DNA from: Flavobacteriales bacterium
GTDB taxonomy: Bacteria; Bacteroidota; Bacteroidia; Flavobacteriales; Flavobacteriaceae
Reading direction: 5' to 3'
Assembly (NCBI GenBank): GCA_027067965.1
Contig: JAMOUV010000002.1
Span: 124,001-188,000 of the forward strand
DNA length: 64,000 bases
The notes under the pieces were generated by a model, which saw only the letters and a program-made list of their open reading frames with translations, searched no databases and was not told the origin of the DNA. The position numbers were made by a program, and so were the translations under genes. How positions within the stretch are numbered: position 1 is the stretch's first letter; each line of letters opens with the position of its first letter. Positions 29,217 to 39,242 of this stretch are shown one piece after another.

Positions 29217-29224
29217 TATATTTG
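29217..29224 (+). promoter_or_regulatory. -7 box of the marR-fad operon
   Basis: TATATTTG, 20 bases before the MarR gene ATG at 29245. Confidence 0.6.
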
Positions 29225-29244
29225 AAAGTGAAAACCGGGAAGAA

Positions 29245-29694
29245 ATGCCTTTTAAAGAAAAAACCATCGACCAACTTATCCGTGAAACATGGTTATCCAT
29301 TTCAAAATATTATAACCATGTAGCGTCGCAATACGGCGGGAGTATGTCCATCGGATTTACCTTATTAAATATAGATCCGCACGAAGGGACCCCTTCTACT
29401 ACCTTGCCATTGAAAATGGGAATGAAAATGACAAGTTTATCGAGGACGCTGAAGCGAATGGAAGAATTGGGACTGATTTACAAGGAAAAAAATCCCAAAG
29501 ATGCCCGAAGTGTAATTATAAAACTTACCGATTTGGGCAGTGAAATGCGACACAAAGCAAAAGAAACCGTTTTGGTTTTTAACGATTATATCACCAAGCA
29601 TTTGGGAGACGAACGCATTACCGAATTGCGAGAAAGTTTAGAGACTATTAACCGTATATGCCAACAAAATCAAGTGAAACATCATAAATCATGA
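29245..29694 (+). CDS. MarR-family transcriptional regulator
   Basis: 149 residues with a central winged helix (about 40-105): MGMKMTSLSRTLKRMEELGLIYKEKNPKDARSV carries the recognition helix and the D-x-R wing typical of MarR. Its stop overlaps the FadN-like start (ATGA), and its promoter carries a perfect palindrome, so it probably represses itself and the downstream beta-oxidation genes and is released by an acyl-CoA or fatty acid. That ligand is inferred from gene context. Confidence 0.88.
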   Translation: MPFKEKTIDQLIRETWLSISKYYNHVASQYGGSMSIGFTLLNIDPHEGTPSTTLPLKMGMKMTSLSRTLKRMEELGLIYKEKNPKDARSVIIKLTDLGSEMRHKAKETVLVFNDYITKHLGDERITELRESLETINRICQQNQVKHHKS

Positions 29695-32093
29695 AAAAGA
29701 GAATTCGTAACGCCGCAGTAATCGGTTCCGGTATTATGGGAACCGGAATTGCCGCACAATTGGCCAATGCGGGGTTTGATGTGCTGCTGCTGGATATTGT
29801 GCCGCGCGAACTGACCGAGGAAGAAAAAGCCAAAGGGCTGACTTTGGAAAGTCCGCAAGTACGTAACCGGATAGCAACCCAAAACCTGCAGAAGGCCTTG
29901 AAAGCCAAACCGGCACCTTTTTACCATAAGAATTTTGCCAAACGAATTAAAACGGGCAATGTGGAAGATCACATGAAGGATATCAAAGATTACGACTGGA
30001 TTATCGAAGTGGTGCCGGAACGTTTGGACATCAAAAAATCGGTATTCGACCAAGTGGAAAAATACCGGTCGCCGGGAAGTTTTGTCAGCTCCAATACCTC
30101 GGGTATTCCCATCCGGCTGATGGCAGCCAACAGGAGCGAAGATTTTCGTAAACATTTTCTGGGAACGCATTTCTTTAACCCGGTGCGTTATTTGCCGCTG
30201 TTGGAAATTATCCCGACCCAAGACACCCTTCCCGAAGTAACGGATTTCTTTATGGAATTCGGCGATAAATATTTGGGAAAAACCACCGTATTGGCCAAAG
30301 ATACGCCCGCCTTCATTGCCAACCGTATCGGCGTGTATGGCATTATGGATATTTTCCACCTCATGAAACCCATGGGATTAAAAGTGGAAGAAGTGGACAA
30401 ACTCACGGGCACGGTGATGGGACGTCCCAAATCGGCCACTTTCCGCACGGCGGACATCGTGGGATTGGATACTTTGGCACATGTGGCCACAGGGCTGTAT
30501 GAAAATGCACCGCACGATGAAGCGCGGGAACTCTTTAAATTGCCGGATTTCGTCCAAAAAATGTTGGAAAAAAACATGCTGGGCGATAAAACCGGCGGCG
30601 GGTTCTACAAAAAGATCAAAAAAGACGGCAAAAAGGAAATCCTGGCGCTGGATTTGGACACCCTGGAATACCGTCCACAAGTAAAAGTGAAATTCCCGAC
30701 GCTGGATTTGGCCAAAAACGAACCGGACCTGCGCAAACGCTTTAAAATCTTTATAAGCGGCAAGGACAAAGCCAGCGAATTCTACCGCAAAACCTTAGGC
30801 GGCTTGTTTGCCTACGTATCCAACCGCATCCCGGAAATCGCCGATCATTTGTATCAAATCGATGACGCCATGCGCGCTGGCTTCGGCTGGAAAATGGGTC
30901 CGTTTGAAATATGGGATGCCGTAGGCGTGGAAAAAGGTATAGAACTGGCCGAAGCGCTCGGACGTCAAGTGTCGCCGAAGGTGAAAAAGATGGTAAAAAA
31001 AGGAATTAAATCCTTCTATAAAATAGAGAAGGGCACTAAATATTATTACGATTTCGACAAAGAAGATTACATCGCCATTCCGGGACAAGACAAATACATT
31101 AAATTGGATAACCTTCGTGCCGACCATACTATTTGGAAAAATGATGAAGCATCCATCATCGATTTGGGTGATGGCATTATCAACATCGAATTCCATTCGA
31201 AAATGAACACACTCGGCACGGGCGTTATCCAAGCCATAAACAAAGGAATTGAACTGGCCGAAGCCAAATATGACGGTGTGGTAATCGGTAACCAAGGCGA
31301 CCAATTTTCGGTGGGCGCCAATCTGGCATTGGTGTTGATGCTTGCGGTGGAACAGGAATGGGACGAACTGGAATTGGCGGTGCGCACCTTCCAACAAACG
31401 GTCATGCGCGTGCGTTATTCCGATGTACCGGTAGTAGTAGCACCACACGGGATGACCTTCGGAGGCGGATGCGAACTGACCCTGCATGCCGACAAAGTGG
31501 TGGCTGCAGCCGAAACCTATATCGGATTGGTGGAATTCGGCGTAGGATTGATTCCGGCCGGTGCAGGCACCAAGGAAATGACCTTGCGCACGGCGGACCA
31601 ATACGTCAAAGGCGACGTGGAAGTGAACCGCTATCAAGAAACTTTCCTTACTATCGGTATGGCCAAAGTTGCGACATCGGCTTATGAAGCATTTGATTTG
31701 GGATTTTTGAAAAAAGATCGCGATGTAGTTGTATTGAATAAAGACCGTCAAATTGCTACGGCCAAACGACATGCTTTACAAATGGCATTGGACGGCTATA
31801 CACATCCGCGCAAGCGCGACGATATTCGTGTATTGGGGCAAGAAATTTTGGGATTATTTCAAGTGGGCACCGACCAAATGGTGGCCGGAAACTATATTTC
31901 GGAACACGACCGTAAAATAGCCAATAAATTGGGATATGTCATAGCCGGCGGCGACCTATCAGGTCCGTCGTATGTCTCGGAAGATTACTTGCTAGACTTA
32001 GAACGCGAAGCATTCCTGAGTTTGCTCGGCGAACGCAAAACGCTCGAACGAATCGAGCATATGTTGAAAACGGGCAAACCGTTACGGAATTAA
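29691..32093 (+). CDS. fadN: 3-hydroxyacyl-CoA dehydrogenase / enoyl-CoA hydratase (FadN type)
   Basis: Bifunctional beta-oxidation enzyme, 800 residues. The NAD-binding dehydrogenase domain comes first (VIGSGIMGTGIAAQLA, 10-25; HFFNPVRYLPLLEI; C-terminal DKTGGGFYKK) and the crotonase domain follows (about 490-690; FSVGANLALVL oxyanion hole). This order is that of Bacillus FadN and opposite to E. coli FadB. It is followed by thiolase and acyl-CoA dehydrogenase, giving a fadN-fadA-fadE set. GC content is higher than in the neighbours. Confidence 0.92.
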   Translation: MKKRIRNAAVIGSGIMGTGIAAQLANAGFDVLLLDIVPRELTEEEKAKGLTLESPQVRNRIATQNLQKALKAKPAPFYHKNFAKRIKTGNVEDHMKDIKDYDWIIEVVPERLDIKKSVFDQVEKYRSPGSFVSSNTSGIPIRLMAANRSEDFRKHFLGTHFFNPVRYLPLLEIIPTQDTLPEVTDFFMEFGDKYLGKTTVLAKDTPAFIANRIGVYGIMDIFHLMKPMGLKVEEVDKLTGTVMGRPKSATFRTADIVGLDTLAHVATGLYENAPHDEARELFKLPDFVQKMLEKNMLGDKTGGGFYKKIKKDGKKEILALDLDTLEYRPQVKVKFPTLDLAKNEPDLRKRFKIFISGKDKASEFYRKTLGGLFAYVSNRIPEIADHLYQIDDAMRAGFGWKMGPFEIWDAVGVEKGIELAEALGRQVSPKVKKMVKKGIKSFYKIEKGTKYYYDFDKEDYIAIPGQDKYIKLDNLRADHTIWKNDEASIIDLGDGIINIEFHSKMNTLGTGVIQAINKGIELAEAKYDGVVIGNQGDQFSVGANLALVLMLAVEQEWDELELAVRTFQQTVMRVRYSDVPVVVAPHGMTFGGGCELTLHADKVVAAAETYIGLVEFGVGLIPAGAGTKEMTLRTADQYVKGDVEVNRYQETFLTIGMAKVATSAYEAFDLGFLKKDRDVVVLNKDRQIATAKRHALQMALDGYTHPRKRDDIRVLGQEILGLFQVGTDQMVAGNYISEHDRKIANKLGYVIAGGDLSGPSYVSEDYLLDLEREAFLSLLGERKTLERIEHMLKTGKPLRN

Positions 32094-32097
32094 TATC

Positions 32098-32119
32098 ACT
32101 TTAACCTTAACCTTAACTG
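32098..32119. repeat. Left TTAACC array of the four-helix-bundle cassette
   Basis: CTTTAACCTTAACCTTAACTG between the FadN stop and the small gene. CTTAACCTTAAC (32106-32117) is exactly complementary to GTTAAGGTTAAG at 32496-32507 on the far side of the gene. Confidence 0.7.
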
Positions 32120-32129
32120 TTTCAAGGCA

Positions 32130-32513
32130 ATGCGAAATTTTAGAAAATATGCGATATGGAGCCAAAGTATGGATTTGGTATCGGAAGTATATCATTTGAT
32201 TGCACAATTTCCTCATGAAGAAAAATACGGCTTGCGTTCGCAAATAAGCCGTTCGGCCATTTCCATACCTTCTAATATTGCGGAAGGAAGCGCGAGAAAC
32301 AGTGAAACGGAATTTGTAAGGTTTTTGGAAATAGCCATGGGGTCAGCTTTTGAATTGGAAACACAATTGATTTTGGCCAAACGGTTAAGATTAGCCGGAG
32401 CCAATGAAACGGAAGAATTATTGGAAAAACTAAAGTATATTCAAAAGCAATTATACAACCTCATTCTAAGCATCAAACGACCTTATAACAAAAAAGTTAA
32501 GGTTAAGAATTAA
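32130..32513 (+). CDS. Four-helix-bundle protein (23S-IVS/S23 family)
   Basis: 127 residues of the TIGR02436-type four-helix-bundle family first known from ORFs in 23S rRNA intervening sequences. The signature is SIPSNIAEGSARNS with LRSQISRSA before it and ELETQLILA after it. The cellular role of the free-standing proteins is unknown; relatives act as RNA-associated accessory proteins of retroelements. The last codons (KKVKVKN) are written in the flanking GTTAAG repeat. It sits between fadN and fadA, flanked by inverted repeat arrays. Confidence 0.88.
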   Translation: MRNFRKYAIWSQSMDLVSEVYHLIAQFPHEEKYGLRSQISRSAISIPSNIAEGSARNSETEFVRFLEIAMGSAFELETQLILAKRLRLAGANETEELLEKLKYIQKQLYNLILSIKRPYNKKVKVKN

Positions 32514-32556
32514 GGTAAAAAAATAGTTAAAGTCAAAGTTAACGTTAAAGTTAAAG
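32496..32556. repeat. Right GTTAAG/GTTAAAG array of the cassette
   Basis: About ten degenerate 6-7 base units (GTTAAG, GTTAAAGTCAAA) running to the thiolase ATG; inverted relative to the left array. Confidence 0.7.
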
Positions 32557-32564
32557 TCAAAAAA

Positions 32565-33773
32565 ATGAAAAAAGCATACATCATCCAAGGATACAGATCC
32601 GCCGTGGGAAAAGCCAAAAAAGGATCGTTTAAGAATTTTCGTCCCGATGATTTGGCCGCGGTGGTCATTCGTCATTTGCTTAACAAAGTAAAAGAAGAAA
32701 GTGGCGGAAAATTTGAAAATAGTATGGTGGACGACTTATTGGTCGGCAATGCCATGCCCGAAGCGGAACAAGGTCTTAATGTTGCACGTTTAATTTCGCT
32801 GATGAGTTTGGACACGGACAAAGTGCCCGGTGCTACCATTAACCGTTTCTGTGCAAGCGGTTCGGAAACCATTGCTACGGCAGTAGCCAAAATTCAAGCC
32901 GGTCAGGCGGATGTGATTATCGCCGGCGGTACGGAAAGCATGACCATGGTACCCATGACAGGATTTAAACCTTCGCCTGCTTATAGTGTAACTTCCCAAG
33001 GTAATGAAGAATGGTATTGGGGCATGGGATTGACTGCCGAAGCTGTAGCCAAGGAATTTAATGTCAGTCGGGAAGAGCAAGACCAATTTGCCTATGAATC
33101 GCATATGAAAGCGGTTCGTGCCATAAAAGAAGGACGATTCAAAGACGAAATCGTGCCGGTGGAAGTAAACGAAATTTATTTCGATAAAGCCACAGGCACA
33201 AAAAAAACAAAAACTTTCATAATGGACACCGATGAAGGTCCTCGTCCCGATACTTCTATGGAAGCATTGGCACGATTAAAACCCGTTTTTGCCGCCAATG
33301 GAACGGTAACGGCCGGAAATTCATCTCAAATGTCCGATGGGGCGGCTTTTGTGATGGTCATGTCCGAAGATAAAATGAAAGAATTGGAACTGACACCTTG
33401 GGCCGAATTAATCAGTTACGCCACAGTGGGCGTGCCTCCTCGAATTATGGGAATCGGGCCCGTTTATGCAGTACCGAAAGCATTGGAACGAGCAGGAATG
33501 ACACTAAAAGATATTCAACTCATCGAATTAAACGAAGCATTTGCATCTCAATCAGTGGCAGTGATTCGGGAATTGGGATTGAATAAAGCTATTGTGAATG
33601 TAAATGGCGGTGCCATTGCCTTGGGGCACCCGTTGGGATGCACGGGGACCAAACTTACCGTCCAAATTCTGAACGAAATGCAAAAACGCGGTCTGGAATA
33701 CGGCATGGTTACCATGTGTGTGGGTGAAGGACAAGGAGCGGCGAGTGTGTTTAAATTACTAAATAAGAAGTAA
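32565..33773 (+). CDS. fadA: Acetyl-CoA acyltransferase (thiolase)
   Basis: Last step of beta-oxidation, thiolysis of 3-ketoacyl-CoA. 402 residues with nucleophile Cys96 in [17 protein letters not shown] carrying the catalytic His (about 355), and the second cysteine (about 385) in CVGEGQGAA; the family consensus there is usually CxGGG, so Glu is a small deviation. Downstream of fadN and the four-helix-bundle cassette. Confidence 0.93.
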   Translation: MKKAYIIQGYRSAVGKAKKGSFKNFRPDDLAAVVIRHLLNKVKEESGGKFENSMVDDLLVGNAMPEAEQGLNVARLISLMSLDTDKVPGATINRFCASGSETIATAVAKIQAGQADVIIAGGTESMTMVPMTGFKPSPAYSVTSQGNEEWYWGMGLTAEAVAKEFNVSREEQDQFAYESHMKAVRAIKEGRFKDEIVPVEVNEIYFDKATGTKKTKTFIMDTDEGPRPDTSMEALARLKPVFAANGTVTAGNSSQMSDGAAFVMVMSEDKMKELELTPWAELISYATVGVPPRIMGIGPVYAVPKALERAGMTLKDIQLIELNEAFASQSVAVIRELGLNKAIVNVNGGAIALGHPLGCTGTKLTVQILNEMQKRGLEYGMVTMCVGEGQGAASVFKLLNKK

Positions 33774-33840
33774 GATTTGGGAAAAGCCGTTAGCTATTAG
33801 ATTTTCAATGAACAATGAACAATATGATTGAATTGATTAT

Positions 33841-33952
33841 GTCATTCCGAGGAAAGCGACGCCAGGAGCGGCGCTGTGTCCGCCTCAGGCGGGAGGAATC
33901 TCTTACTTATACCTATCTTCAAATGAGATTTCTCACATTCGTTCGAAATGAC
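33841..33952. repeat. 112-bp palindromic repeat, copy 1
   Basis: Begins GTCATTCCGAGG and ends TTCGAAATGAC, so its ends are inverted repeats; an internal GGAGGAATCTC pairs with GAGATTTCTC. It is followed 7 bases later by a second copy in the same orientation. No reading frame of note. Confidence 0.85.
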
Positions 33953-33959
33953 AGTCAAA

Positions 33960-34071
33960 GTCATTCCGAGGGAAGCGACGCAAGGAGCGGCGCCGTGTCC
34001 GCTTCAGGTGGGAAGAATCTCTTCCTTATACCTATCTTCCAATGAGATTCCTCACATTCGTTCGGAATGAC
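33960..34071. repeat. 112-bp palindromic repeat, copy 2
   Basis: Same unit as copy 1, ending TTCGGAATGAC; here the terminal complementarity GTCATTCCGA/TCGGAATGAC is exact. Together the two copies fill most of the 358-base gap between thiolase and acyl-CoA dehydrogenase. The rest is AT-rich with a GGTTAAAGTTAAAATTAAA run before the next ATG. Confidence 0.85.
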
Positions 34072-34131
34072 AAACACAAAAACAAAGAGTAAATAACTAA
34101 AAGAATAAAGGTTAAAGTTAAAATTAAAAAA

Positions 34132-35940
34132 ATGAAAAAAGGATCAGAATTCATAGTAAAAAACACCACACCCGACGAAGTCTTTACCCTATATGATTTG
34201 TCGGAAGAACAAAAAATGATGGCTGACGCGGCGACGGAATTCGTGGACCGCGAAATGTGGCCTGTAAAAGACCGCTTTGAGAAAAAAGATTACGCCTTGG
34301 TGGAAAAACTTTTGCGTGAAGCGGGAGAAATGGGCTTTTTAGGCATCAGTATTCCCGAAAAATACGGCGGATTGGGTATGGATTTTGTAACAGCCATGCT
34401 GGTTTGCGATCGAATATCCGGCGTAACAGGTTCTTATGCAACCGCATACGGCGCTCACACGGGAATAGGTACCATGCCGATATTCCTTTACGGCACGGAA
34501 GAACAAAAACAAGAATTTTTGCCCAAATTAGCTACCGGCGAATGGATAGGTGCCTATTGCTTGACCGAACCGGGGGCCGGGTCGGATGCCAATAATGCCA
34601 AAACCGAAGCGGTGCCTACCGAAGACGGTGAATATTACATGATTAACGGCCAAAAAATGTGGATCAGTAATGCGGGATTCGCACAATCCTTCGTCGTATT
34701 TGCCAAAATCAAGGAAAACGGTGTAAAAGATAAAAAACTAACGGCATTTCTACTCAAATATGACCCTGAAAATCCCAACGGTATCGTATTGGGCGAAGAA
34801 GAGCATAAATTGGGGATCCGTTCATCCAGTACGCGGCAAGTTTTTTTCAATAATACCAAAGTGCATAAATCCATGATGTTGGGCCAAAGGGAAGAAGGAT
34901 TGAAAATTGCATTGAATGTATTGAATATAGGTCGTGCCAAATTAGCTGCCGGCATTGTAGATAGCACACGCAGAGTAATTAATGAAAGCGTTCGTTATGC
35001 CAAAGAACGTGTTCAATTTAAGCAACCGATTATCCGTTTCGGTGCCATTAGAGAAAAATTGGCCCGAATGGCTACCATTGCATTTTTAAGCGAAAACGCC
35101 ATTTATCGCATGGGCAAAGACGTGGATGATAAAATCACTGAACTGCGTTCACAAGGATTAACGGAATCGGAAGCGGAACGTAAAGCATTTGAAGATTATG
35201 CCATAGAAGCCGCTATTTTAAAAACTTTTGTTTCAGAAGCGGCACAGGAAATTTCGGATGAAGGTATTCAAATTTACGGCGGTATGGGTTTTTCGGAAGA
35301 TACTCCCATGGAAAGTTTCTGGCGCGATGCACGAATTACCCGTATTTATGAAGGAACTAATGAAATCAACCGGTTGGTTATTATCAGCATGCTATTGCGT
35401 AAAGCATTCAAAGGCCAATTGGATTTAATGACTCCGGCCAAGGAAGTGGTAAAAGAGTTAACCGGCATACCTTCCTTCGACCGTCCCGATATGAGCGAAC
35501 CCCTTGCCGATGTAAAAGACATGTTGGATAAACTTAAAAAATTGTTCTTTATGTCGGCGGGAGCGGCGGTTCAAAAATTGGGAGATAAATTGATCCAAAA
35601 TGAAATGGTAGTTATGGATGCCGCCGATTTGCTTATTCAAATATACATGCTCGAAAGTTCTTATTTGGCCGTCTTAAAAAACAAAACAAAATTTCCCGAT
35701 AAAGATTTTTCCATTGAAGAAGCCATGGTACGCTTGGCAGCGGTAAAAGCAGTGGAAAATTCAGCATCCAAGGCCAAGGAAATAGTACGCAATATTGCCA
35801 CGGGTGACGAACAAAAAATGATGGAATTGGGTATAAAACGTTATACAAAATGGATTGAAACGCCGGATGTAATCGGTTTAAGGAATTTAATTGTTGATCG
35901 TTTGGAATATGATGAGGGATATAAATTTAACGGTTATTAA
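34132..35940 (+). CDS. fadE: Acyl-CoA dehydrogenase with C-terminal extension
   Basis: FAD enzyme catalysing the first step of beta-oxidation. 602 residues: ACAD N-terminal helical, beta and C-terminal helical domains (about 20-420; YCLTEPGAGSDA, MWISNAGFA, IYGGMGFSED), catalytic Glu407 in IYEGTNEINR, and an extra C-terminal domain of about 170 residues, as in long- and very-long-chain enzymes. Electron acceptor would be ETF. Followed by a strong terminator, ending the operon. Confidence 0.93.
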   Translation: MKKGSEFIVKNTTPDEVFTLYDLSEEQKMMADAATEFVDREMWPVKDRFEKKDYALVEKLLREAGEMGFLGISIPEKYGGLGMDFVTAMLVCDRISGVTGSYATAYGAHTGIGTMPIFLYGTEEQKQEFLPKLATGEWIGAYCLTEPGAGSDANNAKTEAVPTEDGEYYMINGQKMWISNAGFAQSFVVFAKIKENGVKDKKLTAFLLKYDPENPNGIVLGEEEHKLGIRSSSTRQVFFNNTKVHKSMMLGQREEGLKIALNVLNIGRAKLAAGIVDSTRRVINESVRYAKERVQFKQPIIRFGAIREKLARMATIAFLSENAIYRMGKDVDDKITELRSQGLTESEAERKAFEDYAIEAAILKTFVSEAAQEISDEGIQIYGGMGFSEDTPMESFWRDARITRIYEGTNEINRLVIISMLLRKAFKGQLDLMTPAKEVVKELTGIPSFDRPDMSEPLADVKDMLDKLKKLFFMSAGAAVQKLGDKLIQNEMVVMDAADLLIQIYMLESSYLAVLKNKTKFPDKDFSIEEAMVRLAAVKAVENSASKAKEIVRNIATGDEQKMMELGIKRYTKWIETPDVIGLRNLIVDRLEYDEGYKFNGY

Positions 35941-35981
35941 TCCGGATAATTTGATGTCATAGTTTTCAATTAAGGGTTATG

Positions 35982-36007
35982 AAAAACCGTCCGTCCGGAC
36001 GGTTTTT
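35982..36007 (+). terminator. Rho-independent terminator of the fad operon
   Basis: AAAAACCGTCCG, short loop, CGGACGGTTTTT: an 11-base perfect stem with a T-run. Confidence 0.85.
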
Positions 36008-36125
36008 CTGATTTTTTTATACCCTAACTATCCATAGTGTGATTGGTCTTCACGCTGCAAAAAACTGGTCTGTAATTCTTTTATAACCAAAAGAAAATAT
36101 GGTTTTATATTAAATAATTTTGTTG

Positions 36126-36133
36126 TATATTTG
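36126..36133 (+). promoter_or_regulatory. -7 box of the rpsO promoter
   Basis: TATATTTG, 39 bases before the rpsO ATG. Confidence 0.6.
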
Positions 36134-36172
36134 CAAATCAAAATACATAATAATCATTAAAAAAATATTGGC

Positions 36173-36442
36173 ATGTATTTAACACCAGAAATCAAGAAAG
36201 AATTTTTTAAGAAGTACGGCAAATCCGAAAATGATACCGGATCGCCCGAGGCACAAATCGCATTGTTCACTTATCGCATTAATCACTTGACTAAGCATTT
36301 GAAAGAACATAAGCACGATTACAGAACGGAACGCGCATTAATTAAGCTCGTTGGAAAAAGAAAAAGGTTATTAAACTACCTGAAAAATAACGATATCGAA
36401 AGGTATCGTAAGATTATTAAAGAACTCGGACTGAGAAAATAA
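36173..36442 (+). CDS. rpsO: Small ribosomal subunit protein uS15
   Basis: 89 residues, exact family length. [25 protein letters not shown] and RRAL-like [19 protein letters not shown] are the uS15 blocks that bind 16S helices 20-22. Followed by a terminator and then pnp, the classical rpsO-pnp arrangement. Confidence 0.97.
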   Translation: MYLTPEIKKEFFKKYGKSENDTGSPEAQIALFTYRINHLTKHLKEHKHDYRTERALIKLVGKRKRLLNYLKNNDIERYRKIIKELGLRK

Positions 36443-36459
36443 TCACACAAGCCGAAAAG

Positions 36460-36487
36460 AGGGCAGTATTTTACTGCCCTTTTTTTA
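36460..36487 (+). terminator. Terminator between rpsO and pnp
   Basis: AGGGCAGTA, TTTT, ACTGCCCT followed by seven T. It should end most rpsO transcripts and let a fraction continue into pnp. Confidence 0.85.
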
Positions 36488-36511
36488 TCATTAAACAAAC
36501 ATTAAGAGATT

Positions 36512-38737
36512 ATGAAACCAGAAGGAATAAAACATATTATCAAATTAGACGACGGCAGGGAGATTGAACTTGAAACCGGCGTATTGGCCAAACAAGCGGA
36601 TGGTTCCGTGGTAGTCAAGATGGGAAAAACCATGTTATTGGCAACAGTAGTTTCCAGCAAAGAATTAAAGCCGGATGTAGATTTTTTTCCATTAACAGTA
36701 GATTATCGCGAAAAATATTCCGCTTCGGGAAAATTTCCCGGTGGATTTTTCAAGCGTGAAGGACGTCCGTCATCTGAGGAAATTTTAGTTATGAGATTGG
36801 TTGACAGGGTTTTACGTCCTGCATTCCCTAAAGATTACCGGTACGATACCCAAGTGATGATTCAATTGATGTCTTATGACGAAGAAGTACAACCCGATGC
36901 ATTGGCGGGTTTAGCCGCATCGGCCGCCATAGCCGTATCCGACATTCCGTTTGACGGACCGATAGCCGAAGTGCGAGTGGTTAGAAAGGACGGCGAGCTT
37001 TTGATTAATCCGGGTATAAAAGACATAGAAGAAGCCGACATTGATTTAATGGTCGGCGGAACTGCCGATTCGGTTACGATGGTTGAAGGCCAAATGCAGG
37101 AAGTAAGTGAAGAAGAAATGCTCGAAGCCATTGAATTTGCTCATGAAACAATAAAAAAATTAATTGCCGAACAAAAAGAATTTGCGGCTAAAGTGGAAAA
37201 AGCCCGTCAAAAAAGAGAATATCCGGTTGAAGAACTCGATGAAGAATTATATAATAAGGTATATGAATTCGCTTATGAACGAATTTACGAAATAGCAAAA
37301 GAAGGTACCGGAAAAAAAGAACGCAAAGAAAAATTCGACGCAGTAAAAGAAGAATTATTGGAACAATTCGATGAAGAATTCCTTGAAGAAAACGCCAAGA
37401 AAATTTCCGAATATTTTTCGGATGTCAAGAAAAAAGCGGTACGCGATTTAATTTTAAACGAAGGCAAACGTTTGGACGGAAGAGGATTAACCGACATCCG
37501 GCCGATATGGACCGAAGTAAATTACTTGCCTTCGGTTCACGGGTCAGCCATATTCACTCGCGGCGAAACTCAGGCCTTGGCATCGGTTACCTTGGGAACA
37601 TCGATGGATGTTAACGTAATTGACGGCGTTTCTTTTCAAGACGAAGAAAGATTTTATCTGCATTATAATTTCCCTCCTTTTTCCACCGGCGAAGTTAAGC
37701 CGTTGCGAGGTACTTCCCGCCGCGAAATCGGACACGGTCATTTGGCACAACGAGCCCTCGAACCGATGGTGCCTAAAGATACACCCTATACCATCCGGGT
37801 GGTTTCGGAAGTTTTGGAATCCAACGGTTCTTCGTCCATGGCCACTGTTTGTGCCGGAAGTATGGCCCTAATGGATGCCGGTATTCAAATAAAAAAACAA
37901 GTTGCCGGAATTGCCATGGGCTTGATTCACGACGAAGAATCGGGCAAATATGCCGTACTGTCCGATATATTGGGGGACGAAGACCACCTGGGTGATATGG
38001 ACTTTAAAGTAGCCGGAACCGAAGACGGCATTACGGCTTGTCAAATGGATATTAAAATTAAAAATCTGGATAAAGAAGTAATGCGGAAGGCCTTGCATCA
38101 AGCCAAGGAAGGCCGTATGTACATTTTAGGAAAAATGAACGAAACCATTTCCGAGCCCAGAAAAGATGTCAAAGAATTTGTTCCCAAAGTTGAAAAAATT
38201 GAAATTCCCAAAGACTTTATCGGAGCTGTAATAGGAAAGGGCGGAAAGGAAATTCAACAATTACAAGAAGAAACCGATACGGTGATAGTAATTACGGAAG
38301 ACGGTGAAAACGGTATCGTGGAAATAATGGGTAAGGATAGAGAGAAAATACAGAAAGCCATTGAAATTATTCGCAGCATCGCATTCGAACCCGAAGTAGG
38401 AGAAGTTTACGAAGGAAAAGTGGTTTCCATAAAAGATTTCGGTGCATTCGTGGAAATAGGACGAGGAACGGAAGGATTGTTGCATATATCCGAAATAGAT
38501 TGGAATCGTATTAGAAATGTTAACGATCACTTGAAGGTAGGTCAAATTGTGAAGGTAAAACTAGTGGGCAAAGAACAAAACGGAAAATTGAGATTGTCCA
38601 GAAAGATTTTATTGCCCAAACCGGAAGGTTATGTGGAACATCGTCGAAAACCTTCCAGAAAAAGCGATTCTCACAGAAAACCTTATGATAAACAAAACCG
38701 GAGAGACAGGAATAAGGATAACAATAACGAAGAGTAA
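36512..38737 (+). CDS. pnp: Polyribonucleotide nucleotidyltransferase
   Basis: Phosphorolytic 3'-5' exoribonuclease of mRNA decay. 741 residues: first RNase PH domain (about 10-145), helical domain (about 150-235), second RNase PH domain (about 320-460) with [13 protein letters not shown] and the catalytic [17 protein letters not shown] domain (about 560-615; [12 protein letters not shown]) and S1 domain (about 628-700; [15 protein letters not shown]). A basic, disordered tail of about 30 residues ends the protein. Confidence 0.97.
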   Translation: MKPEGIKHIIKLDDGREIELETGVLAKQADGSVVVKMGKTMLLATVVSSKELKPDVDFFPLTVDYREKYSASGKFPGGFFKREGRPSSEEILVMRLVDRVLRPAFPKDYRYDTQVMIQLMSYDEEVQPDALAGLAASAAIAVSDIPFDGPIAEVRVVRKDGELLINPGIKDIEEADIDLMVGGTADSVTMVEGQMQEVSEEEMLEAIEFAHETIKKLIAEQKEFAAKVEKARQKREYPVEELDEELYNKVYEFAYERIYEIAKEGTGKKERKEKFDAVKEELLEQFDEEFLEENAKKISEYFSDVKKKAVRDLILNEGKRLDGRGLTDIRPIWTEVNYLPSVHGSAIFTRGETQALASVTLGTSMDVNVIDGVSFQDEERFYLHYNFPPFSTGEVKPLRGTSRREIGHGHLAQRALEPMVPKDTPYTIRVVSEVLESNGSSSMATVCAGSMALMDAGIQIKKQVAGIAMGLIHDEESGKYAVLSDILGDEDHLGDMDFKVAGTEDGITACQMDIKIKNLDKEVMRKALHQAKEGRMYILGKMNETISEPRKDVKEFVPKVEKIEIPKDFIGAVIGKGGKEIQQLQEETDTVIVITEDGENGIVEIMGKDREKIQKAIEIIRSIAFEPEVGEVYEGKVVSIKDFGAFVEIGRGTEGLLHISEIDWNRIRNVNDHLKVGQIVKVKLVGKEQNGKLRLSRKILLPKPEGYVEHRRKPSRKSDSHRKPYDKQNRRDRNKDNNNEE

Positions 38738-38765
38738 AGAACTCGCGTAATGATTTGTTTTATTG

Positions 38766-38794
38766 GCCCGTTGTTATATCAGCGGGCTTTTTTT
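38766..38794 (+). terminator. pnp terminator
   Basis: GCCCGTTG, loop TTATAT, CAGCGGGC, then a T-run. Confidence 0.8.
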
Positions 38795-38824
38795 ATTATT
38801 TTTGAATGCTGAAAAACATCCAAT

Positions 38825-39238
38825 ATGATTAGACAAGTAGAAATTATTTTACCTGCTTTTTCTCGCGGCTTTCATCTGATTACGGATTATATAGAATCGG
38901 CAATTGAAATAAAAGATATCAAGGCGGGAATTTTAAATATTTTTATCAAACACACTTCGGCAGCCCTCATGATAAACGAAAATTACGATCCGTCCGTTCG
39001 AGTGGATTTGGAAAATGCTTATAATCATTTAATTCCGGAGAACGAACCCTATTACACACACGTTTTGGAAGGAAGCGACGATATGCCCGCTCATATAAAA
39101 ACAGCCATTACAGGTACGGATATCAATATTCCCGTAAGTAATGGAAAATTGAATATGGGCACCTGGCAGGGTATTTATTTATGTGAATTTAGAAATAGGG
39201 GAGGGCGGAGGAAACTTGTTCTTACCTTAATATATTAG
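38825..39238 (+). CDS. yjbQ: YjbQ/UPF0047 family protein
   Basis: 137 residues with FIKHTSAALMINENYDP, HLIPENEPYYTH and GTWQGIYLCEFR, the UPF0047 signature with histidine and acidic putative metal ligands. E. coli YjbQ has weak secondary thiamine-phosphate synthase activity; the physiological role is not settled. Convergent with the XRE regulator, four bases apart. Confidence 0.85.
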   Translation: MIRQVEIILPAFSRGFHLITDYIESAIEIKDIKAGILNIFIKHTSAALMINENYDPSVRVDLENAYNHLIPENEPYYTHVLEGSDDMPAHIKTAITGTDINIPVSNGKLNMGTWQGIYLCEFRNRGGRRKLVLTLIY

Positions 39239-39242
39239 ACCT

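Noticed and set aside
30795-31772. A 325-codon minus-strand frame inside fadN
   Set aside because: Antisense shadow of the crotonase half of fadN, rich in His and Phe, without motif or promoter.
33815-34045. A 76-codon plus-strand frame over the 112-bp repeats
   Set aside because: Its sequence is a translation of the repeat units, with internal duplication following the DNA repeat exactly.
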